Assembly: GCA_903944255.1 (NCBI GenBank)
Contig: CAJARE010000335.1
Coordinates: 1 to 12,803 of the forward strand
Source of the DNA: an uncultured beta proteobacterium
GTDB lineage: Bacteria > Pseudomonadota > Gammaproteobacteria > Burkholderiales > Burkholderiaceae
Direction of reading: 5' to 3'
DNA: 12,803 bases
Under the pieces are notes generated by a model. That model had not been told where the DNA came from. It did not search any database and saw nothing but the letters and a program-made list of their open reading frames with translations. How positions within the stretch are numbered: the first letter of the stretch is position 1; each line of letters opens with the position of its first letter. A program made the position numbers and the translations under genes. Shown here piece after piece: positions 6,016 through 12,591 of the stretch.

Positions 6016-6756
6016 TCACGATTGATACGCTTTTGGGTCGATGCGATGCATTTCACCTTCGATCCAGCCCTCTACCTCAGCCTGTATTTGCTCTTCTGAT
6101 TTATTTTTAACTGAAATGGCATGACCAATAGAGACAGTCACCATGCCAGGATATTTTAGAAAGCTGTTCCGTGGCCATACATTGCCAGCATTTTGCGCCA
6201 CTGGAATAATATCTGTCTCTGTAGCGATCGCCAAACGAAATCCACCTTTGCGATAAGGGCGGTATGAGCCCACAGGAGTTCTAGTCCCTTCTGGAAAGAT
6301 TGCAATCCATTGGCCCTGTGCCAAACGCTCTTTTCCCTGGATGGCAACTGCGGCTCTTGCCACCTCTCTATCACCTCGATTAATCGTAATCATTTTGAGT
6401 GAGGCCAAGGCCCAGCCAAAAAAAGGTAAGCACAGCAATTCACGTTTGGAGACAAAGCACAGTGTTTTGGGAAAAATATAGGGATAGACGATGGTCTCCC
6501 ATGCTGACTGATGCTTACTGAGCAAAATCATGGGTTGAGAGCCACACTCTTGAATATGCTCCATGCCTAATACACGATACTGAATATTGCAAATTACATC
6601 GAGCATTAACAGATTTAAGTAGCTCCAATAACGAACTAGTTTATAACGCTGAGTGACACTAGTAATGGTCGTTATCAGTACACAAAATACTGCTGCCACG
6701 GATGTAACGGAAATTAAATAGAGGTAAAACAGAAATGAACGAATATAGATTTGCAC
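6016..6756 (-). CDS. plsC: 1-acyl-sn-glycerol-3-phosphate acyltransferase
   Basis: Adds a second acyl chain to lysophosphatidic acid at the inner membrane. The N-terminus is a membrane segment (about 7-32). Acyltransferase block I is KHQSAWE (81-87), an H-x4-E version of the usual H-x4-D; this form occurs in many proteobacterial PlsC paralogs. Block II is SKRELLCLPFFGWAL (103-117), block III FPEGTR (154-159), block IV IIPVAQNAG (183-191). At 246 residues the length is normal. The start is a GTG at 6756, chosen because GAGG lies five bases upstream and the signal-anchor follows directly. It starts 7 bases after the fadD stop, so fadD and plsC form an operon that activates fatty acids and then esterifies them. 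Confidence 0.93.
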   Translation of the reverse strand: MQIYIRSFLFYLYLISVTSVAAVFCVLITTITSVTQRYKLVRYWSYLNLLMLDVICNIQYRVLGMEHIQECGSQPMILLSKHQSAWETIVYPYIFPKTLCFVSKRELLCLPFFGWALASLKMITINRGDREVARAAVAIQGKERLAQGQWIAIFPEGTRTPVGSYRPYRKGGFRLAIATETDIIPVAQNAGNVWPRNSFLKYPGMVTVSIGHAISVKNKSEEQIQAEVEGWIEGEMHRIDPKAYQS

Positions 6757-6763
6757 TAATGCC

Positions 6764-8437
6764 TCAATCTCTTAGTTCACGGCGCAATATTTTTCCAACA
6801 TTGGTCTTAGGCAACTCTGCTCGAAAGATAATCTTCTTTGGACGCTTATAGTTCGTTAGCTGCTGTTTGCAATAATCCAGTACTTGTTCTTCGGAAATAT
6901 CAGCATCCCTTTTGACAATAAAAGCCTTAACCGCTTCACCTGTTTCTTCATCCGGTGTGCCAATCACAGCACATTCTAATATTCCCGGCATCAGTGATAG
7001 CACTTCCTCCACTTCGTTTGGGTATACCTTAAAGCCTGACACAATAATCATATCTTTTTTACGATCAATAATCTTAACGTAACCATTCTGATCCATAAAG
7101 CCAATATCCCCCGAACGAAAATATCCATCTGAGGTAAATGCATTACGTGTTTCCTCTGGCATATTCCAGTACTCAGTCATCACCTGTGGACCTTTGATGC
7201 AGATCTCCCCAGCTTGGCCTAAGGGCAGCTCGATATTGTTATCTCCCAATATCATCACCTCTGTTCCAGGCACAGGCAACCCCACATGTCCTGTAAAGTG
7301 CTCAATAAGTGGCGTATTAACGCAAGCTACTGGGGAAGTTTCTGATAATCCATAGCCCTCTGCAATGGGTATACCCGTAAGCTTTTGCCATTCATCGGCA
7401 ACCACCTTTTGCATTGCCATTCCACCACCAATAGTCACAAGTAAGTTTGGTAGTTTGATCTTTAAAAATTCTGGGCGATGAATTAAAGCATTAAAGAGTG
7501 TATTCACTCCTGGAAAAATATGAATATTTGGATGAGACTTTAATAATTTGATAAAGCCTGGAATATCCCTTGGATTAGGAACCATAATCAACATCGCACC
7601 AATGCGCGCTCCAAACACTGCACAAGCTGTAAGGGCAAAGATATGATAAAGCGGTAAGGCACATAAAAAGACCATCTGATCAATCTGCTGTCCCTTAAGA
7701 CCAGGCTCAAGCCATACTTCAATCTGTTTTGCGTTGGCTAAGATATTGCGATGTAATAAAACAGCGCCCTTTGAAACACCAGTAGTGCCGCCGGTATATT
7801 GAAGAAAAGCAATATCGTCCAGGGAGATAAAAGGTTTTACATAGGAAGAGCTAGCACCTATCTTTAAGGCCTCTTTAAAGGGAATACTTGCTGGTAACTC
7901 CCAAGAGGGAACTAGTTTCTTAATATGGCGCACGACAAAATCAACCACCTTACCCTTTATGCCTATAAGTTCACCTAAGCTAGTCACAATCACTTTCTTT
8001 ACAGAAACGTTTTGTGCAATTTTTTGATAAACGTGAGCAAAATTTTCCAAGATAATAAGCGCAGATGCGCCACTATCTTTTAATTGGTATTCCAACTCAC
8101 GAGATGTATAGAGTGGATTAACATTGACTACGACTAAACCTGCGCGGAGTGCCCCCATCATGGCAATCTGGAATTGCATGACATTAGGCAGCATGATGGC
8201 AATGCGGGCTCCCGATTCCAAGCCCAAGGTTTGAAGATATGCGGCAAAATTGCGAGTTTGCTGATCCAGTTCACGATAAGTCATGAACTTACCAAGATAT
8301 TCGCAAGCATTTCGATTAGGAAATTTGGCAAACGATTCTTCTAGCATCTCTACCAGAGAGGTATATGAAGATTCACCGAGAGTGTGAGGCACTCCCTTGG
8401 GATAGCTTTGTAGCCATGGTTTACTAGGATTGATCAT
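6764..8437 (-). CDS. fadD: Long-chain fatty acid-CoA ligase
   Basis: ATP-dependent activation of fatty acids to acyl-CoA via acyl-adenylate, probably at the inner face of the membrane. The 557 residues show the adenylate-forming core motifs in order: P-loop YTGGTTGVSKGA (214-225), GYGLSETSP (361-369), the ATP ribose-binding Asp444 in RSGDIG, hinge and fatty-acyl signature region DRKKDMIIVSGFKVYPNEVEE (458-478), and the catalytic Lys549 in NVGKILRREL. Length and spacing match FadD (561 in E. coli). The ATG at 8437 is preceded by TTTTAAAA with no Shine-Dalgarno sequence. The upstream spacer holds an inverted repeat TTTGT-TT-ACAAA and repeated ATTGCAT words that could be regulatory. First gene of the fadD-plsC unit. 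Confidence 0.95.
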   Translation of the reverse strand: MINPSKPWLQSYPKGVPHTLGESSYTSLVEMLEESFAKFPNRNACEYLGKFMTYRELDQQTRNFAAYLQTLGLESGARIAIMLPNVMQFQIAMMGALRAGLVVVNVNPLYTSRELEYQLKDSGASALIILENFAHVYQKIAQNVSVKKVIVTSLGELIGIKGKVVDFVVRHIKKLVPSWELPASIPFKEALKIGASSSYVKPFISLDDIAFLQYTGGTTGVSKGAVLLHRNILANAKQIEVWLEPGLKGQQIDQMVFLCALPLYHIFALTACAVFGARIGAMLIMVPNPRDIPGFIKLLKSHPNIHIFPGVNTLFNALIHRPEFLKIKLPNLLVTIGGGMAMQKVVADEWQKLTGIPIAEGYGLSETSPVACVNTPLIEHFTGHVGLPVPGTEVMILGDNNIELPLGQAGEICIKGPQVMTEYWNMPEETRNAFTSDGYFRSGDIGFMDQNGYVKIIDRKKDMIIVSGFKVYPNEVEEVLSLMPGILECAVIGTPDEETGEAVKAFIVKRDADISEEQVLDYCKQQLTNYKRPKKIIFRAELPKTNVGKILRRELRD

Positions 8438-8487
8438 TTTTAAAAGTGCTATTCCATCGTTTTTTAGTCATTAGCAGCGCAGCCTTT

Positions 8488-8573
8488 ATTGCATTCTAAA
8501 CACTAGATACAGTCATTGCATACTTTGTTTACAAATGAAAAAGCCCTCATATTGAGGGCTTGATCTATTGCAT
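8488..8573. repeat. Three ATTGCAT words and an inverted repeat upstream of fadD
   Basis: ATTGCAT occurs at 8488-8494, 8515-8521 and 8567-8573, all in the same orientation. TTTGT-TT-ACAAA (8524-8535) is a short inverted repeat between them. The first two copies and the inverted repeat lie in the fadD upstream region; the third lies between the OMP stop and its terminator. This could be chance in AT-rich DNA. Confidence 0.3.
8536..8561 (-). terminator. Rho-independent terminator of the outer-membrane protein gene
   Basis: On the minus strand, AAGCCCTCA (8561-8553) pairs with TGAGGGCTT (8549-8541) around a 3-base loop, 9 pairs. It is followed by a T run (the stem's last TT plus TTT, then CATTTG). 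It lies 20 bases after the OMP stop. On the plus strand no T run follows, so it acts for the minus strand. Confidence 0.88.
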
Positions 8574-8581
8574 ACAGCCTA

Positions 8582-9313
8582 TTAGAAGCGATAACCAACG
8601 CCAACAATGATATCAGTACCAATGCCTTTAATATTCGCATTAACAGAGGTGCCTGTAGTTGTAGTTACTCCTGCACTTTGACTTCCATAAGATGCATAGT
8701 TCAATTCACCAAAGCCGTACCACTTTTCATTAAACATCTGCTTATAGCCCAAGCCTAACATCATGCCAGTGAGATTGGTAGTGTTGTAAGCAATAACGGG
8801 TGACGAAAGGCCAATCGTTGCTCCGGTATAACCCACCTTAAAATACGCTAATCGATCTTTATCAATCACGTAGCCTGGGCTTAAGAAAATGTTATAGAGA
8901 TTCTTAACATTGTAGGTAGCAGTAGTACTAGATACGATATTACCGTTATATAAAGTATTTAGAGTACCAGTAGCTGAGGAGCTTGCTCCCGGAAAAATAG
9001 TTACGCCAAGACCTAAAACATAATCCTGGTTGATGCCAAAGTTATAACCAGCAGAAAAATTAAGCAATCCAGTATTAATATTATTTACGTTTGTAGCGGA
9101 AGTTGTCCCAGCAAGGGTTGCCGGAAATGGAGCGGGTCTACCTGTCTTAATCACAGCAGTACCATTATCAATTGATGGGGCAAAATTTCCATAACCAACA
9201 CCCAATTGTCCGAAAGCACCTTCCCAGGCATTAACTTTTGACTGAGCCATTGCACCAGTAGTAGTAAATCCTGCGACAGTAGCCAGAAGTAAGCTAATCT
9301 TGATTTTATTCAT
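8582..9313 (-). CDS. Small outer-membrane beta-barrel protein
   Basis: Structural or porin-like barrel of the OmpA/OmpX-like outer membrane beta-barrel type, 243 residues. The signal peptide is clear: MNKIK, hydrophobic ISLLLATVAGF, and cleavage AMA^QS at 23/24. The mature chain starts with WEGAFGQLGVGYGNF and alternates amphipathic strands with Ser/Thr/Asn-rich loops. It ends IIVGVGYRF, with the C-terminal Phe that the Bam machinery recognises. Strand count suggests eight to ten strands. GAGAGA lies 4 bases before the ATG, a good ribosome binding site. A TATATATATT run (9347-9357) upstream is the likely -10 region. It has its own terminator, and so is a single-gene transcript. The ligand is unknown. 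Confidence 0.85.
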   Translation of the reverse strand: MNKIKISLLLATVAGFTTTGAMAQSKVNAWEGAFGQLGVGYGNFAPSIDNGTAVIKTGRPAPFPATLAGTTSATNVNNINTGLLNFSAGYNFGINQDYVLGLGVTIFPGASSSATGTLNTLYNGNIVSSTTATYNVKNLYNIFLSPGYVIDKDRLAYFKVGYTGATIGLSSPVIAYNTTNLTGMMLGLGYKQMFNEKWYGFGELNYASYGSQSAGVTTTTGTSVNANIKGIGTDIIVGVGYRF

Positions 9314-9466
9314 GTGTCTCTCAATTTTTTAGATTGGATTAAAGAAATATATATAACAACAAACCAAATCCTAATGAATTTTCTCGAATTATTGAGCTCG
9401 GGTATTCCCCATGCCCGATTGAATTTATGGTTGCAGCTAGAACTAACTAGTACGCATAAGAACAGA

Positions 9467-10030
9467 TCATGCCTTTAGAAGCTCCTGAAGCTTTGACAGA
9501 TAAAGCGCTTGTCCATGATTCACCTTTCCCTGCCAATCATCGCCTGATTCCTCATTGGCATCATCAGTGATGTATTTAAATGACTGCCATGGGATATTGT
9601 GATGATGTGCAACTGCAGCAATTGCATATAACTCCATATCGACTAGATCAACTTTTTGCTGATGCAGCCAATCGTCGCGTGAGTTAACAAAGCTATCACC
9701 TGTTCCACAGATATAGAGGCCACTACTAGAGTGATATTTCGCAGGCATATGACTGAATGGCGTTTTTCCCCGTGGTGCCAGGGGTTCAGCATTCATGTCC
9801 CTTTGAATCACTGTACTAATTTCTAGCAGACCATAAATTTGGGGGTTGATCTTTCCAGCCGTACCAAAGTTAATAATACGCTTTGGCTGATGTTGATGAA
9901 TTGCCTGAAAACTAGCGATCGAAGCATTAATCTTACCCACCCCGGTATACACAATCTTGACCCCTTCAGGCAAAGCATCCCGATTGAGTTCAGACTCTAA
10001 GGCGGTGATAATCAGCAAATCGTTTTTCAT
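9467..10030 (-). CDS. MTA/SAH-type nucleosidase (purine phosphorylase superfamily), short form
   Basis: Likely hydrolyses a purine nucleoside such as methylthioadenosine or S-adenosylhomocysteine to free adenine. Residues that align by motif with MTA/SAH nucleosidase are Glu12 (ITALESE), the TGVGKINAS loop (29-37), INFGTAG (53-59), Glu133 in VDMELYAIAAVA and the acid Asp156 in YITDDAN. At 187 residues it is about 45 shorter than typical MtnN; the missing length is mostly in the middle, so substrate range is uncertain. The ATG at 10030 has no Shine-Dalgarno sequence, but TTTAAT ends 8 bases before it. It is divergent from apt with 20 bases between starts, which supports adenine as product. Confidence 0.85.
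   Translation of the reverse strand: MKNDLLIITALESELNRDALPEGVKIVYTGVGKINASIASFQAIHQHQPKRIINFGTAGKINPQIYGLLEISTVIQRDMNAEPLAPRGKTPFSHMPAKYHSSSGLYICGTGDSFVNSRDDWLHQQKVDLVDMELYAIAAVAHHHNIPWQSFKYITDDANEESGDDWQGKVNHGQALYLSKLQELLKA
9984..10012 (+). promoter_or_regulatory. Candidate apt promoter inside the nucleosidase gene
   Basis: TTGAGT (9984-9989, 4 of 6) and GATAAT (10007-10012, 5 of 6) are 17 bases apart. The predicted start at about 10019 leaves a leader of about 32 bases before the apt ATG. Because only 20 bases separate the two start codons, an apt promoter has to lie inside the neighbour's coding sequence, as this one does. Confidence 0.4.
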
Positions 10031-10050
10031 ATAAGAGATTAAACAACAAA

Positions 10051-10569
10051 ATGGATTTATTAGATTATCTTCCTGGGGTACCTGATTTTCCTAAACCAGG
10101 CATCTTCTTTCGTGATATCTCGCCACTCATTGCTAATCCCGCAGCCTTCAAAGAGGCTATTTGCCAGCTAGAAATACTAGCCAGTCAGTTTAAATACACC
10201 CATATTCTGGGTATAGAGTCCAGAGGCTTTATCTTTGGCTCTGCATTAGCACTTCATGCTCAAAAAGGTCTGGTTTTAGCTCGCAAGCCCAATAAATTAC
10301 CCTTAGCCACTCATCGAGAATCGTACGGATTGGAATATGGAACAGATTCATTGGAAATTCAGCAATCCACGCTACCTAAAGGCGCGAGGGTTCTACTATT
10401 AGACGATGTTCTGGCAACCGGGGGAACGCTAGTGGCGGCAGATAAACTCATTCGCAGCGCTGGTTTTGAAGTCGCTGGATCCCTTACTCTGCTAGAGATT
10501 GAAATACTCAATGGCAGAAAGCTTTTAACTAAGCATCAAATTGAGAACCGATCTGTTCTAAAAAGCTAA
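10051..10569 (+). CDS. apt: Adenine phosphoribosyltransferase
   Basis: Converts adenine and PRPP to AMP and pyrophosphate in the cytoplasm. At 172 residues the length is typical. Motifs: N-terminal YLPGVPDFPKPGIFFRDISP (6-25), ILGIESRGFIFG (52-63), ARKPNKLP (77-84), the flexible YGLEYGTDSLEI (92-103) with the catalytic-loop Glu95, and the PRPP-binding VLLLDDVLATGGT (114-126). No strong ribosome binding site is seen; AGAGA is 12 to 16 bases before the ATG. Divergent from the nucleosidase, whose probable product, adenine, it would recycle. It ends 6 bases from the convergent YqjK-like gene with no terminator. Confidence 0.96.
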   Translation: MDLLDYLPGVPDFPKPGIFFRDISPLIANPAAFKEAICQLEILASQFKYTHILGIESRGFIFGSALALHAQKGLVLARKPNKLPLATHRESYGLEYGTDSLEIQQSTLPKGARVLLLDDVLATGGTLVAADKLIRSAGFEVAGSLTLLEIEILNGRKLLTKHQIENRSVLKS

Positions 10570-10575
10570 TGAGTA

Positions 10576-10857
10576 TTAAATCAAAGACTTTGCACTCTTT
10601 ATGAGTTTCATAGCGCCCCATCCTACAGACAACACTCTGCTGGCTAACTTAGGCTTGTAATGGGCCAGGGCTGCAAAAGCGCCAGTCAAGATAATCGGAT
10701 TATTTTTAAAGAAGTGAAATATATCAACTCCTTTATCTGCCCAAGACAATGGTTTCTCCCAGGGCTCGAAATGTAGGGCTAAGTCGCCCCGCTCTTTTCC
10801 AGCCTGAATTTGTAACTTTTGGCGACGTTTTTCTAATGCTTTTAGATCTTGACTCAT
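10576..10857 (-). CDS. yqjK: YqjK-like small membrane-associated protein
   Basis: A 93-residue protein with a charged N-terminal coil (about 3-24: KALEKRRQKLQIQAGKERGDL), a WEKPLSWADKG segment (33-43) and one moderately hydrophobic stretch (about 52-66), then a basic, Gly/Lys-containing tail. This order, and the position after YqjD- and YqjE-type genes, match the E. coli yqjDEK arrangement. Sequence identity to E. coli YqjK looks low, so the name rests largely on context. The start overlaps the previous stop by one base (TAATG), implying translational coupling. Function is unknown in the family; the neighbours suggest an inner-membrane or stationary-phase role. Confidence 0.7.
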   Translation of the reverse strand: MSQDLKALEKRRQKLQIQAGKERGDLALHFEPWEKPLSWADKGVDIFHFFKNNPIILTGAFAALAHYKPKLASRVLSVGWGAMKLIKSAKSLI

Positions 10858-11225
10858 TAGCGAGAAAGCTCCTCGCGATCTTTCGCAAGCTCAGCAATCG
10901 AAGCTTCAAAGAGCTTTGGCATGGTGCGCAAAGATCTCATAATTAAGATCGCCAGAATCAGTCCTATCGCGATAAAGCCACTTGTCAGTAGGCTCAATGC
11001 CAACATCCGATCTGATTCCCAGCTGTAAATCACAATTAACAAGGACAGCATGACCAATCCGAAGAATAAGAAGAACAGTGCGCAAATAATCATGACTAAC
11101 AAGCTAATGAATTTAGATCGCGCAATCTGCACGTCAACCGACAATAGTTCAAGACGAGTTTGTGCAATCGATGCACCAGTGGCTGCGAGATTCTTAATTG
11201 ACGATAGAAGATTTTCTTGTGACAT
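10857..11225 (-). CDS. yqjE: YqjE-like inner-membrane protein (phage holin family)
   Basis: A 122-residue protein with an amphipathic N-terminus (SIKNLAATGASIAQTRLELLSVD), two long hydrophobic segments (about 40-67 and 74-97) and a charged, Glu/Lys-rich C-terminal helix. This is the layout of the YqjE/Holin-X group (PF07332), which is often named holin although no lytic role is established. It begins 6 bases after the YqjD-like stop with AAGG just upstream, and ends in a one-base overlap with the YqjK-like start. No lysin or phage genes are nearby, so a lytic function is unlikely here. Confidence 0.85.
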   Translation of the reverse strand: MSQENLLSSIKNLAATGASIAQTRLELLSVDVQIARSKFISLLVMIICALFFLFFGLVMLSLLIVIYSWESDRMLALSLLTSGFIAIGLILAILIMRSLRTMPKLFEASIAELAKDREELSR

Positions 11226-11231
11226 AGAACC

Positions 11232-11567
11232 TTAATGTCGACGAATGAGTAGGCCAATCAATAAACCTAAGCCTGCAGCAACACCTACAGCCTCCCAAGG
11301 ATTGCGATGCACAAAGTCATCTGCGCCCTGCGCCATCACTTTCGCTTTATCAACCAAGGGACCCTCAAACATAGAAAGGTTTTCTTTAGCGTTTGCGAGA
11401 GTTTCTGATGCTTTAGACCTGACAGAGGCGATTGCACCATCCTCATGACTTGCAGTCGCTTTGATTAATGCCTCAGCATCGGCCATCAGGGCCTTGAAAT
11501 CTCCTATCAGTTGCTCGGAGGAAATCTCGCTGTGTTCAGTAGGACTACTGGGTTTTTTAGTATTCAT
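11232..11567 (-). CDS. yqjD: DUF883 (YqjD/ElaB) family membrane-anchored protein
   Basis: A 111-residue protein. Residues 18-85 form a long charged helix with Ala-rich heptad spacing, probably coiled coil. Residues 88-111 (HRNPWEAVGVAAGLGLLIGLLIRRH) form the C-terminal glycine-zipper membrane anchor with a dibasic end, the hallmark of the family. E. coli YqjD anchors to the inner membrane by this tail and binds ribosomes in stationary phase; transfer of that role here is inference. AAGGG lies 6 to 7 bases before the ATG. First gene of the yqjD-yqjE-yqjK-like unit, with a candidate promoter at 11607-11636. Confidence 0.9.
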   Translation of the reverse strand: MNTKKPSSPTEHSEISSEQLIGDFKALMADAEALIKATASHEDGAIASVRSKASETLANAKENLSMFEGPLVDKAKVMAQGADDFVHRNPWEAVGVAAGLGLLIGLLIRRH

Positions 11568-11606
11568 ATTTGCCCTTTTGCCAATGGTTTAGTTGCCCAT
11601 GTAATC

Positions 11607-11636
11607 ATTCTAAGCACTTCTGCTTGAGGTATTCAA
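11607..11636 (-). promoter_or_regulatory. Candidate promoter of the yqjD-like unit
   Basis: On the minus strand TTGAAT (11636-11631, 4 of 6) and TAGAAT (11612-11607, 5 of 6) are 18 bases apart, with a predicted start at about 11600 and a leader of about 32 bases. The promoter sits in the last codons of the Smr gene, and the -10 includes its TAG stop. If active, it would let the membrane cluster be expressed apart from the upstream genes. Confidence 0.4.
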
Positions 11637-12071
11637 TAGCAGAACGGTGATACCCGCATTTCCAGCCTTAAAGCGCTGCAGATAGGCCTTTAGGCCAGGC
11701 CTACGTTTAATTAAAGCATGGTATCCCTCACTGCCATATGGCACTGTTTCACCATAATAGAAATCATCTACTCGATCAGAAAAATAATTGCCCTCTAATG
11801 CCTGATGGACGGCTCTTTTAATATGACCGCCCTCACCGCTAGATCCATATCCATGAATCAGCACGATGGCCTTAATCCCAAGCGCATGGGCATCTCTGAT
11901 GTGATCACCAAGATTTTCTATAGCCTCTTCAACTAAGGGCTGACCTAATTTGAGATTAACCTCAATCGTGTCGGTCAATAATCTTGGCAAATTTGAAGAG
12001 CCACAATGCGGACACTGTTTGAACAGTGGCCGCATATTACCGCATTCAGAGCACTCAGCAACTTGCGGCAT
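11610..12071 (-). CDS. Zinc-ribbon protein with Smr/MutS2 C-terminal-like domain
   Basis: A 153-residue protein in two parts. Residues 7-23 hold a CxxC-x9-CxxC zinc ribbon (Cys7, Cys10, Cys20, Cys23). Residues 35-147 resemble a Smr domain, the nuclease domain found at the end of MutS2 and as a stand-alone protein: IEVNLKLGQPLVEEAIENL, then AIVLIHGYGSSGEGGHIKRAV with the HGxG turn at 73-76, and a terminal ITVLLLN strand. The first LDLHG motif of classical Smr is altered to VNLKLG, losing that His, so nucleic-acid binding may persist without the usual nicking. The ATG has only a weak GAG nearby. It lies 20 bases after the secreted-protein stop, so is probably in the same transcript. Confidence 0.75.
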   Translation of the reverse strand: MPQVAECSECGNMRPLFKQCPHCGSSNLPRLLTDTIEVNLKLGQPLVEEAIENLGDHIRDAHALGIKAIVLIHGYGSSGEGGHIKRAVHQALEGNYFSDRVDDFYYGETVPYGSEGYHALIKRRPGLKAYLQRFKAGNAGITVLLLNTSSRSA

Positions 12072-12091
12072 TTATGGCTCATTAACCCTGT

Positions 12092-12391
12092 TCAAGAACA
12101 ATATTTACCTTCTAAAGTACGCACATCGCTTACCCTGTCATCAACCATGAGATTCAAGGTTTTTTGAGCGAGCTCGCGGTTTTCAGGCGTCTTAAGACTC
12201 TGATTGATTAGGGTTGAGACATCCTTTCGAATCGAGGTATTACCATAACGTAAGCCTTTAAGGGTTGAAACAGCTTCTGCAGAAATTTTGCATTGTTGTA
12301 GAACTAAAGCTGTTGAATCCGTTGCTGAGGATTTTGCATAAGCAAATGCGGCGATAGAGATCGATACGACTGCTAAGAGTATCTTTTTCAT
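12092..12391 (-). CDS. Small secreted periplasmic protein with two cysteines, unknown function
   Basis: No family recognised. The 99-residue precursor has a signal peptide: MKK, hydrophobic ILLAVVSISIAAFA, cleavage AYA^KS at 19/20. The mature part of about 80 residues is predicted mostly helical. It has exactly two cysteines, Cys34 near its start and Cys98 next to last, which could form one disulfide tying the ends together. AAGGA lies in the last codons of the upstream HTH gene at good spacing, and only one base separates the HTH stop from this ATG, so the two are tightly coupled. A partner or sensor role is possible but unsupported. Confidence 0.8.
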   Translation of the reverse strand: MKKILLAVVSISIAAFAYAKSSATDSTALVLQQCKISAEAVSTLKGLRYGNTSIRKDVSTLINQSLKTPENRELAQKTLNLMVDDRVSDVRTLEGKYCS

Positions 12392-12392
12392 A

Positions 12393-12572
12393 TTAGTTCC
12401 TTAATTTATGACCACAGGTTGGACAACATCCCAGATCTTTCGCTCTGGTTTTTCTCAAAGCGGCATACACACTGGATTCTGAAATTTCCATCTTTCTAGC
12501 TGCCTGCGCTGCAGACAAACCTTTGCCTATTAACTCCAAGGCTTGATGTGTTTTTGGTACCAGTTTCTTCAT
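12393..12572 (-). CDS. Tiny helix-turn-helix protein with C-terminal Cys knuckle
   Basis: Probable DNA-binding protein of 59 residues. A Tyr/Trp-free N-terminus leads to a helix-turn-helix, GLSAAQAARKMEISESSVYAALRK (18-41), of the type found in transposase or phage-like regulators. It ends CCPTCGHKLRN with a single CxxC (Cys50, Cys53), plus Cys49 and His55, so only half a zinc ribbon is present unless two chains share a metal. I chose the ATG at 12572 over the in-frame ATG at 12590 because GGGAGAGG lies just before it, whereas 12590 has no ribosome binding site and falls upstream of the predicted transcription start. Tandem repeats over the -35 suggest self-regulation. Coupled to the secreted-protein gene. 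Confidence 0.75.
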   Translation of the reverse strand: MKKLVPKTHQALELIGKGLSAAQAARKMEISESSVYAALRKTRAKDLGCCPTCGHKLRN

Positions 12573-12591
12573 TTCCTCTCCCAGTAACATA

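Noticed and set aside
6156..6374. Second minus-strand frame inside plsC
   Set aside because: It overlaps the conserved FPEGTR and IIPV blocks of plsC in another frame; PlsC is intact, so this is not a frameshifted gene.
9398..9418. Hairpin TCGGG/CCCGA downstream of the nucleosidase
   Set aside because: Only five pairs with an 11-base loop and no T run on the minus strand; too weak to call a terminator.
10857..11225. Phage holin, implying a prophage
   Set aside because: The family name is misleading; the gene sits in a YqjD/YqjE/YqjK-type housekeeping cluster with no phage genes around.
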